Source: JALQTD01 sp036825655 (GTDB lineage Bacteria > Bacteroidota > Bacteroidia > Flavobacteriales_D > Sanyastnellaceae). Taken from it: a DNA stretch of 7,176 bases. The notes below the pieces were generated by a model. The model saw only the letters and a program-made list of their open reading frames with translations. It searched no databases and was not told the DNA's origin. Shown here piece by piece: positions 1 to 5,901 of the stretch. The position numbers were made by a program, and so were the translations under genes. The DNA is taken from NCBI GenBank assembly GCA_036825655.1, contig DAISXU010000107.1, forward strand, positions 1 to 7,176. The letters are read 5' to 3'. The first letter of the stretch is position 1; each line of letters opens with the position of its first letter.

Positions 1-249
1 CACAATTACGATTTTGCATCCGATCAACTCCGTTGGTACTACGGTGCTGGTCCGCATTTGGCATTGGGAAGCACGACGGATGGGTTCTCCACGTTTGACA
101 TTGGACTGGACGGCATCATCGGCATTGAATACCGAATCAACGAAGGGCCCATTAGTTTAAGTGCCGATTGGAAACCCAGTGTGGCCGTCATAGGAAACAG
201 CGGCATTGTCGGGGACGAAGGAGCCATCACACTCCGGTTCCAACTTTAG
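1..249 (+). CDS. Outer-membrane beta-barrel protein, C-terminal part
   Basis: The reading frame is open from the first base and ends at TAG 247-249, giving the last 82 residues of a protein that starts left of the window. The residues alternate between polar and hydrophobic/aromatic (for example RWYYGAGPHLALG, FDIGLDGIIGIEYRI and ITLRFQL), as expected for the last membrane strands of a small barrel. The segment LSADWKPSVAVI resembles the 'ADWRPT' strand common in small Bacteroidota outer-membrane barrel proteins; that likeness is from memory, not a search. The terminal residue is Leu rather than the more usual Phe/Tyr, with Phe two residues before it. The role (porin-like or structural) cannot be given from this fragment. 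A strong hairpin follows immediately. Confidence 0.75.
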   Translation, partial: HNYDFASDQLRWYYGAGPHLALGSTTDGFSTFDIGLDGIIGIEYRINEGPISLSADWKPSVAVIGNSGIVGDEGAITLRFQL

Positions 250-252
250 TAT

Positions 253-292
253 CAAAAGAAAAGGAGGTCCGTGCGGACCTCCTTTTCTTTTG
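253..292. terminator. Bidirectional rho-independent terminator
   Basis: Bases 253-271 and 274-292 are exact reverse complements, a perfect 19-bp stem around a 2-base centre (in practice a 4-base loop). The inner stem is GC-rich (GGAGGTCCG) and the outer stem is A-rich on the left and T-rich on the right, so each strand reads GC-rich stem then a T-rich tract. It lies 3 bases after the barrel gene stop and 24 bases from the stop of the convergent thioredoxin gene, so it can end both transcripts. Confidence 0.9.
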
Positions 293-316
293 TGGGCTTT
301 TTGCCTTACCTGAAAC

Positions 317-619
317 TCACTCGTGCGGCTGAACCACATGGTCCAATTGAGACTTCGTGTGGAAACCGCTGCCACGCCAAACCAACTCTCCTTCCTTGAA
401 CAGCAATAAAGTGGGGACGCCTCGGATGGCAAATGCCTCTCCAAGTTGCGGATTTTGGTCGATGTTCACTTTCAACACCCGCAACTTCTCTCCATGGTCT
501 GATGCCAGCGAATCAATTTCAGGCATCATGGCCTGGCAAGGGCCACACCAATCCGCAAACACATCCACCAAAACTGGAGTTGTCCCAGAAATGAGGTCCT
601 TGAAACTTTCTTTGGCCAT
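317..619 (-). CDS. trxA: Thioredoxin (short form)
   Basis: The product is a 100-residue cytoplasmic thiol-disulfide oxidoreductase of the thioredoxin fold. The redox motif WCGPC is at residues 24-28, the buried Asp that tunes the active site is D19, Pro33 matches the conserved kink proline of helix 2, and the cis-proline loop GVPT is at 67-70, followed by the strand LLLFKEGE. There is no signal peptide or lipobox, so it should act in the cytosol, reduced by thioredoxin reductase. It is about 8 residues shorter than E. coli TrxA at the N-terminus and lacks most of the first strand. ATG at 619-617 follows the rhodanese stop by 3 bases, so the two are almost certainly co-transcribed. The symbol is given by family; whether this is the cell's main thioredoxin or a paralogue cannot be told. 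Confidence 0.93.
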   Translation of the reverse strand: MAKESFKDLISGTTPVLVDVFADWCGPCQAMMPEIDSLASDHGEKLRVLKVNIDQNPQLGEAFAIRGVPTLLLFKEGELVWRGSGFHTKSQLDHVVQPHE

Positions 620-622
620 GGC

Positions 623-934
623 TCAGGCGAGGTGTGCGATGTGACCGAAACCACCTACGTTGAACACGTTGTCAAAGCCTTTGGATTTCAAAAACTGAGC
701 AGCTGCAGCACTTCGCGCACCGCTGCGGCAATACAAGAAGTGGTTGCTTGTCTTATCCAATTCTTCAAACTTGTTGTGCATGTCGCCTCCTAACCAATCC
801 ACAACGAGCGCCTTCGGCCAGGTGCCTTCGGCTGCTTCTCCCGCAGTGCGGCAATCAATGACAACTCCTCCTTCTTCCTTTAGCTTCGCAGCGAATTGCT
901 CCGCTGTAAGGTCTGTTTTGGGTCCAAAAAACAT
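623..934 (-). CDS. Single-domain rhodanese-like sulfurtransferase
   Basis: The product is a 103-residue stand-alone rhodanese domain. The active-site loop is CRSGARS, with catalytic Cys69 followed by Arg70, Gly72 and Arg74; this loop carries a persulfide in the reaction cycle. The upstream VIDCRT segment (D27, R29) matches the conserved D-x-R strand of the fold, and the C-terminus has a GGFGHI segment like the usual final GG motif. An odd point is that the usual 'GHIPGA' segment is replaced by GTWPKAL. I chose ATG 934-932; an in-frame TTG at 955-953 would add 7 residues but falls inside a promoter-like box. No export signal is visible, so it is probably cytoplasmic. It is the first gene of a two-gene unit with thioredoxin, which could act as its sulfur acceptor or reductant. 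The physiological sulfur donor is unknown. Confidence 0.88.
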   Translation of the reverse strand: MFFGPKTDLTAEQFAAKLKEEGGVVIDCRTAGEAAEGTWPKALVVDWLGGDMHNKFEELDKTSNHFLYCRSGARSAAAAQFLKSKGFDNVFNVGGFGHIAHLA

Positions 935-952
935 GGTGCAATTAATTTGTGA

Positions 953-960
953 CAAAGTTG
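953..960 (-). promoter_or_regulatory. Possible -7 box of the rhodanese-thioredoxin operon
   Basis: On the minus strand the bases read CAACTTTG, one mismatch from the Bacteroidota -7 consensus TAnnTTTG, 18 bases before the chosen ATG. No clear TTG -33 element is seen at the expected distance, so the call is tentative. It supports the ATG start over the TTG at 955-953, which would lie inside this box. Confidence 0.3.
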
Positions 961-1021
961 AGGCCTGCAGCCTTAGCCCTCAGTGCGTGAAGTCACACAG
1001 CCGCGGCCTCGATTCCGATTG

Positions 1022-1029
1022 TATCTTCG
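1022..1029 (+). promoter_or_regulatory. Candidate -7 box of prfC
   Basis: TATCTTCG differs by one base from the Bacteroidota consensus TAnnTTTG and ends 7 bases before the prfC ATG. Transcription would begin at or only a few bases before the start codon, implying a very short or absent leader. No convincing -33 TTG is present and no Shine-Dalgarno sequence is seen. Confidence 0.42.
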
Positions 1030-1036
1030 CGCCTCC

Positions 1037-2635
1037 ATGTCGCAGATTCAAGAAGAAATAGCCAAGCGGAGAACCTTCGCCATCATCAGCCACCCGGATG
1101 CGGGGAAGACAACCCTGACGGAAAAATTCCTGCTTTTTGGCGGTGCCATTCAAACCGCAGGTGCCGTCAAGAACAACAAGATCACCAAAACCGCAGCTTC
1201 AGATTTCATGGAGATTGAACGGCAGCGGGGCATCTCAGTGGCGACTTCGGTTATGGCATTTCATTACCAGGACAAGCTGATTAACCTGCTGGACACACCA
1301 GGACACCGGGATTTTGCCGAGGATACTTACCGCACCCTGACAGCTGTGGACAGTGTCATTTTGGTAGTGGATTGCGTGAAAGGTGTGGAAGCGCAAACGG
1401 AGCGCCTGATGGAAGTTTGTCGCATGCGCGACACACCTGTCATCATCTTCGTCAACAAGATGGACCTCGAGGGGCAAGACCCGTTCGATTTGCTCGATGA
1501 GTTGGAGACCAAACTCGACATACACGTGCGGCCCCTTTCTTGGCCCATCAGTGGAGGACACACCTTCAAAGGCGTCTACTCCCTTTACGATTCGAAACTG
1601 AGGCTTTTCAATCCAGACAAAACCCGAATCGCAAAGGAGGTGGTGGCGATTGACAACCTCCATGATCCACAGTTGAATGATTTGGTAACGGAGAAACACG
1701 CCAATCAACTTAGAGAGGACATTGAACTGATCGATGGAGTTTATGAGCAGTGGGATGCCAAACCCTATTTGGAAGGAAAAATGGCCCCGGTGTTCTTCGG
1801 CAGTGCGGTCAATAACTTTGGGATCCAAGAAATGCTCGACACATTCGTTGACATCGCGCCCGACCCGCGCAGTCGCCCCACGGATGTTCGTGATGTTTCG
1901 CCGACAGAATCGGCCTTCACAGGCTTCATATTTAAAATTCACGCAAACATCGACCCAAGGCACCGGGATCGAATCGCCTTCTTGCGAGTTTGCAGTGGGG
2001 TATTCAAACGCAACACCTTTTTTTACCACACCCGGGTCGAAAAAAAGCTGAAGTTTTCAAACCCAGCGACGTTTTTGGCACAAGACAAAAGCGTGATTGA
2101 AGAGGCGTGGCCTGGTGACGTGATCGGCCTTTATGACACAGGCAACTTCAAAATCGGCGACACCTTGACGGAAGGAGAGCAGATGCAGTTCAGGGGAATC
2201 CCGAGTTTTTCGCCAGAAATCTTCAAGGAACTGGTCAACAAAGATCCAATGAAAAGCAAGCAGCTCGAAAAAGGCATTCAGCAGCTGACTGACGAGGGAG
2301 TGGCGCAGCTCTTCATACGCGAGGTAGGCAATCGCAAGATTGTAGGAACCGTTGGTGAACTGCAGTTTGAGGTCATTCAGTACCGCCTCGAACACGAGTA
2401 CGGGGCCAAGTGCGAATTCCAATCCAAGCCTTATTTCAAGGCCTGTTGGTTGATCAGTGAAAATGAGGAGAAACTCAACGAATTCAAGCGAATCAAGGGC
2501 ACTGACATGGTGAAGGACAAGGACGAAAACGACGTGTTTTTGGCGCCCTCGAAGTTCCTGCTGGACATGGAAATTGCGAATTACCCAGAAATCACCTTCC
2601 ACTTCACCTCGGAATTCAAGACGGCCCAAGGGTGA
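1037..2635 (+). CDS. prfC: Peptide chain release factor 3 (RF3)
   Basis: The 532-residue product is a translational GTPase that removes release factors 1/2 from the ribosome after termination; E. coli RF3 has 529 residues. Motifs in order: P-loop SHPDAGKT (18-25), the switch-region RQRGIS (62-67), DTPGH (86-90) followed by RDFAEDTYRTLTAVDS, NKMD (140-143), and FFGSA (253-257) as the G5 element. The EIAKRRTFAIISHPDAGKTT opening and the FTGFIFKIHANIDPRHRDR stretch of domain 2 are typical of RF3 rather than EF-G, LepA or TypA. The frame stays open back to 983, but similarity to RF3 begins at ATG 1037, so I start there. It stands alone: divergent from the rhodanese operon and 64 bases before the next gene. 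No terminator is seen after it. All GTPase motifs are intact. Confidence 0.97.
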   Translation: MSQIQEEIAKRRTFAIISHPDAGKTTLTEKFLLFGGAIQTAGAVKNNKITKTAASDFMEIERQRGISVATSVMAFHYQDKLINLLDTPGHRDFAEDTYRTLTAVDSVILVVDCVKGVEAQTERLMEVCRMRDTPVIIFVNKMDLEGQDPFDLLDELETKLDIHVRPLSWPISGGHTFKGVYSLYDSKLRLFNPDKTRIAKEVVAIDNLHDPQLNDLVTEKHANQLREDIELIDGVYEQWDAKPYLEGKMAPVFFGSAVNNFGIQEMLDTFVDIAPDPRSRPTDVRDVSPTESAFTGFIFKIHANIDPRHRDRIAFLRVCSGVFKRNTFFYHTRVEKKLKFSNPATFLAQDKSVIEEAWPGDVIGLYDTGNFKIGDTLTEGEQMQFRGIPSFSPEIFKELVNKDPMKSKQLEKGIQQLTDEGVAQLFIREVGNRKIVGTVGELQFEVIQYRLEHEYGAKCEFQSKPYFKACWLISENEEKLNEFKRIKGTDMVKDKDENDVFLAPSKFLLDMEIANYPEITFHFTSEFKTAQG

Positions 2636-2686
2636 GCAATTTGTGTTCATTGTGAACCCTAACACCGTCCAACTTCCGTCCTGACT

Positions 2687-2694
2687 TAACTTGC
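2687..2694 (+). promoter_or_regulatory. Possible -7 box of the receptor operon
   Basis: TAACTTGC lies 5 bases before ATG 2700 and resembles the TAnnTTTG class of Bacteroidota -7 boxes, imperfectly. No -33 TTG at standard spacing is seen. The gene could instead be read through from prfC, because no terminator lies in the 64-base gap. Confidence 0.3.
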
Positions 2695-2699
2695 ACGGT

Positions 2700-3347
2700 A
2701 TGAAATTCCTCCTTCGCGTGGTAGCCTTATGTGGATGCACTTGGTTCCTCCTGCTTGGTGCAACTTGGTCACAACAAGATACCATTGCGCTTCCGGGAGT
2801 CGTGCAGGTGAGTGGCATGGTGGTCACTGGAGACTCGTTGAGTCCACTGCCCTTTGCTACGGTTTATCGTGCACGAGACGAACGCGGAACCATGACGGAT
2901 GTACGCGGTTTCTTTTCCCTTCCAGCGCTTGAGGGCGATACCATTCGCGTGAGCTCTGTGGGCTACGTCTCGGACGCTTTTGTAATTCCAGAAATCTCGG
3001 ATGAGGACCGATTCCGTGTGGTCCAACCCCTGAAAAGGGATACGATAGCACTGGAAGAGGCCTTCGTCTATCCCTGGCCAACCCGAGAGCGATTCCGTTC
3101 TGACTTCCTGGCGTTGGACATCGCCTTGGACGCCTACTCCATTGGAAATGAAAGGCTCAACGACCTAGACGCATTCGATCGCTTGGTATACATCGGCGAC
3201 GATGCAGAAGGTGTTTATTCTGCGCAAATGCAACAGAAGGCCATTCAATATGGGCAACTTGGTACCATGCCGACAGTGAATTTGTTGAACCCTGTGGCTT
3301 GGGCACAATTTTTCCAATCACTCAGGAATGGAGATTTGAAACGATGA
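2700..3347 (+). CDS. Secreted carboxypeptidase-D regulatory-like domain protein
   Basis: The product has 215 residues. A signal peptide is clear: MKFLLR, then a hydrophobic run to about residue 22, with likely cleavage near WSQQD (24-26). Residues about 36-117 form a carboxypeptidase-D regulatory-like beta-sandwich: VSGMVVTGDSLSPLPFATVY, then GTMTDVRGFFSLPA and DTIRVSSVGYVSDAF. After it comes a conserved-looking segment LEEAFVYPWPTRERF (118-132) and a C-terminal part with no recognised domain. There is no catalytic peptidase domain, so an enzyme is unlikely; it is probably periplasmic or bound at the outer membrane. The ATG at 2700 was chosen over a TTG 9 bases earlier because the signal peptide starts there. 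Its TGA overlaps the receptor ATG by 4 bases, implying coupled translation and a shared job, possibly an accessory to the receptor. That role is inferred from context only. Confidence 0.82.
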   Translation: MKFLLRVVALCGCTWFLLLGATWSQQDTIALPGVVQVSGMVVTGDSLSPLPFATVYRARDERGTMTDVRGFFSLPALEGDTIRVSSVGYVSDAFVIPEISDEDRFRVVQPLKRDTIALEEAFVYPWPTRERFRSDFLALDIALDAYSIGNERLNDLDAFDRLVYIGDDAEGVYSAQMQQKAIQYGQLGTMPTVNLLNPVAWAQFFQSLRNGDLKR

Positions 3348-5872
3348 CAAGCGGGTTAAAGCTGGTCCTTGTTGGGCTGATGTCATGGTGTTCGATGGCT
3401 GCTTCGGCCCAATCCGCCTTCATCAGAGGAATGGTGAGCGATGCCTCTGGAACTCCGCTACCCGGAGCGAGTGTCTTGCCGGATGGTTTCGCTCGACTTG
3501 CACGGACCACAGGCATCGATGGGTCATTTGAGATTGAGCTCCCGGCGAATCGCAACATCGCAGTTCAATTCAGTTTTGTTGGTTTCGAATCCGTCATCCG
3601 CAATGTGGATTTGGCAGATAATGAAATTCGCACCATGAACATCCGGCTGAGAGCCGGTGTGTCTTTGGGCACATCTGAAGTCATCGCCGATGGAAGCCGG
3701 GCCGAGCCCGTGCGTCGAATAGATCCCCGCGTGGCTGTGCGCATCCCCTCTCCTAGAGGAAGCATCGAGGACTTGTTGCTCCAAGCTCCGGTCAATTTCA
3801 CAAGCGAACTGAGCTCGGGCTACAATGTACGTGGCGGCAGCTTTGATGAGAATTTGGTTTACGTCAATGACATCGAAGTTTATCGCCCATTTTTGGTTCG
3901 AGCTGGACAGCAAGAAGGGCTGTCCTTTCCCAACCCAGACATGGTCGAGGCCATTACCTTCAGTGCGGGTGGTTTTGAGGCGAAGTATGGCGACAAACTC
4001 AGCTCTGTCTTAGACATACGTTACCGCAAGCCAACGAAATCGGGCACGCGGCTGAGTGCGAGCATGCTCGGTGTCAACTGGCAACAGGATGCCGTGTCCT
4101 CTTCAGATTTGGGTCAAAAACACCGCTGGACAATGAATGCGGGCCTCAGGTACCGGGACAACAGCTACGTGCTGGGCACCTTGGATGATGGAGGTGAATA
4201 CCAACCGCGTTACCTGGATGGGCAAGCATTTGTCACGTACGACCCCGATGGATTTGGTCCATGGGACGTTGAGTTGCTCGGGATGGTCGGAGCCAATCGC
4301 TACCGTTTCTTCCCGAAAACCAGGCAGACGGATGTGGGCAACATCAACGAGGCATTGAGACTGACGATCAACTTCGACGGCCAAGAACAAACTTCTTACA
4401 CCACAGGTTTTGGTGCTTTATCCATCAACCACACCACGGAATCTACTCGCTGGAGGTTCATCGGGTCAGCGTTTCGAACCCAAGAGAGCGAATATTTTGA
4501 TGTCCTCGGAGCGTATTATTTGGATGAATTGGACCGTGATTTGGGTTCGGATGAACTCGGCTCCGTCCTCGTCAATCGAGGGGTTGGGGCTTTCTTGAAC
4601 CATGCTAGAAACCGACTGAATGCAAGCGTTTTAAGTGCGGCAATTAAGGGTTCATCGACACCCGGTGGGTCGCGGCACTTTTTTGAATGGGGCGTAAAAG
4701 GCACCCACGAGGACATCCGCGATGTGCTCAGCGAATGGTCCTTGGTTGATTCTGCCGGGTACATCAGTCCACACCCAATCGACTCGATTGGTTACGAGGA
4801 CATCCTCGACCGTCCGAACCAGTCGATCGAGTTGAATGACATTGTCCGAGCCAACAACGAAGTCGTGTCCCAGCGTTTGCAAGCCTATTTTCAAGACACC
4901 TGGTCGCATGAAAAGAGCGATGGAAGCCGGTGGGACTTTAACGCTGGAATCCGCGGGCATTGGTGGAGTTGGAACCAGCAACTCGTTGGTGGACCTCGTG
5001 CGCGATTGGCCTACACTTCCCCCGAAGACACCTTAGGACAATCAACCGTTTGGAGGCTCGCAGGAGGAGTCTATTACCAGCCCCCTTTTTATCGTGAAAT
5101 GCGCTACCTCGACGGCTCTGTGAACCCTGACATCCGGGCACAGCAAGCGATTCATGCGGTGTTGGGAATGGATCGAATATTCATGATGTACGGTCGGCCC
5201 TTCAAATTGGTGGGTGAATTGTATTACAAAGACTTAAACCAACTCATCCCCTATGAAATTGAGAACGTTCGCATGCGCTACTATGCAGAGAACAATTCCA
5301 ATGGATACGCAACTGGTTTGGATGTGATGCTCAATGGAGAATTCATCGAAGGGGTGCAAAGTTGGATGCGTGCAAGCATCATGAAAACGGCCGAGGACCT
5401 GGTCGATGATGGGTATTGGCAGCCCCTCAACAGCAATGGCGAATACATCATTCAGGGATTCACGCTCAACAACACTCCCGTTGACAGCGTGAGAATCGAG
5501 CCGGGTTTCATTCCGAGGCAAACGGATCAACGCTTCAACATGTCCTTGCTCTTTCAAGATGAAATGCCCGGTGACGACCGGTACAAAGTACTGGTTTCGC
5601 TGTTCTTCGGAACAGGTCTGCCTTTTGGTCCACCTTCATTCGAACGGCATCGAGACATCCTTCGGACGCCCCCTTATCGNNNNNNNNNNAGTGAAAAGGA
5701 GGAATCTAAACGGGAGACTACAGGCTTCATTTCGCTTGAGATCTTCAACATTTTGGGAATCCGGAACACCATCAATCATACTTGGATTGAGGATGTCAAC
5801 GGAAGATTGTATGCCATATCCAATTTCCTAACGGATCGCCGAGTCAATCTGAAAATTGGGTTTTCATTCTAA
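3344..5872 (+). CDS. TonB-dependent receptor with N-terminal CarboxypepD_reg-like domain
   Basis: As assembled the product is 842 residues. A signal peptide ends near ASAQ (20-23). Residues about 25-103 are a carboxypeptidase-D regulatory-like domain (FIRGMVSDASGTPLPGASV ... IDGSFEIEL ... FSFVGFESV), common at the N-terminus of Bacteroidota receptors. The plug domain follows at about 130-235, with YNVRGGSFDENLVYVNDIEV (160-179) and ITFSAGGFEAKYGDKLSSVLDI. The rest is a 22-strand-type barrel rich in aromatic, alternating strands, ending RRVNLKIGFSF with terminal Phe. ATG 3344 overlaps the previous stop (ATGA); an in-frame upstream start at 3299 would put the signal peptide inside the protein and is rejected. 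No SusD-like partner is nearby in the window, so a glycan-specific Sus pair is not supported; the substrate is unknown. Ten Ns at 5680-5689 interrupt the barrel near its end. Confidence 0.92.
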   Translation: MTSGLKLVLVGLMSWCSMAASAQSAFIRGMVSDASGTPLPGASVLPDGFARLARTTGIDGSFEIELPANRNIAVQFSFVGFESVIRNVDLADNEIRTMNIRLRAGVSLGTSEVIADGSRAEPVRRIDPRVAVRIPSPRGSIEDLLLQAPVNFTSELSSGYNVRGGSFDENLVYVNDIEVYRPFLVRAGQQEGLSFPNPDMVEAITFSAGGFEAKYGDKLSSVLDIRYRKPTKSGTRLSASMLGVNWQQDAVSSSDLGQKHRWTMNAGLRYRDNSYVLGTLDDGGEYQPRYLDGQAFVTYDPDGFGPWDVELLGMVGANRYRFFPKTRQTDVGNINEALRLTINFDGQEQTSYTTGFGALSINHTTESTRWRFIGSAFRTQESEYFDVLGAYYLDELDRDLGSDELGSVLVNRGVGAFLNHARNRLNASVLSAAIKGSSTPGGSRHFFEWGVKGTHEDIRDVLSEWSLVDSAGYISPHPIDSIGYEDILDRPNQSIELNDIVRANNEVVSQRLQAYFQDTWSHEKSDGSRWDFNAGIRGHWWSWNQQLVGGPRARLAYTSPEDTLGQSTVWRLAGGVYYQPPFYREMRYLDGSVNPDIRAQQAIHAVLGMDRIFMMYGRPFKLVGELYYKDLNQLIPYEIENVRMRYYAENNSNGYATGLDVMLNGEFIEGVQSWMRASIMKTAEDLVDDGYWQPLNSNGEYIIQGFTLNNTPVDSVRIEPGFIPRQTDQRFNMSLLFQDEMPGDDRYKVLVSLFFGTGLPFGPPSFERHRDILRTPPYXXXXSEKEESKRETTGFISLEIFNILGIRNTINHTWIEDVNGRLYAISNFLTDRRVNLKIGFSF
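5680..5689. other. Assembly gap (10 N) inside the receptor gene
   Basis: Ten undetermined bases follow codons for RTPPYR and precede SEKEESKRE. The frame is kept across them as written, but a round number of Ns often marks a gap of unknown size. In related receptors a PPYRR-VDIGFS-type strand usually follows PPYR, and it is missing here, so several codons may be absent. The 842-residue length is therefore provisional. Confidence 0.95.
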
Positions 5873-5889
5873 TTGTTCAGTGTTCGCCG

Positions 5890-5897
5890 TACTTTGC
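5890..5897 (+). promoter_or_regulatory. Possible -7 box of the lectin gene
   Basis: TACTTTGC lies 4 bases before ATG 5902 and resembles TAnnTTTG with one base fewer in the spacer. A TTG at 5873-5875 is only 14 bases upstream, shorter than the usual -33 spacing. It may give the lectin gene its own transcript with almost no leader, separate from the receptor operon that ends at 5872. Confidence 0.33.
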
Positions 5898-5901
5898 ATG
5901 A

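Noticed and set aside
983..1036. In-frame N-terminal extension of prfC by 18 codons
   Set aside because: Known RF3 proteins begin close to the EIAKRRT segment, and the extension would cover the likely promoter box at 1022-1029.
1235..2029. 264-codon open frame on the minus strand within prfC
   Set aside because: It lies wholly antisense to a complete, well-conserved RF3 gene, and its translation shows no recognisable domain.
2645..2657. Short palindrome GTTCATTGTGAAC after prfC
   Set aside because: Five-base arms with a three-base centre and no T-tract are too weak for a terminator, and a single copy is not enough to propose an operator.
2730..2738. Lipobox-like LCGC (residues 10-13) in the regulatory-domain protein
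   Set aside because: The residues before the Cys do not fit a standard lipobox, and the hydrophobic signal core continues after it, so type I cleavage near residue 24 fits better.
2057..2827. 256-codon minus-strand open frame
   Set aside because: It is antisense to the end of prfC and the start of the next gene, and its translation matches no recognised family.
5853..5867. GAAAA/TTTTC inverted repeat at the end of the receptor gene
   Set aside because: The stem is short, AT-only apart from its end pair, and within codons for the final barrel strand; not a credible terminator.
2700..5872. Reading the receptor pair as a SusC/SusD polysaccharide utilisation locus
   Set aside because: No SusD-like lipoprotein or glycoside hydrolase is present in the window, and the small partner has a different domain.
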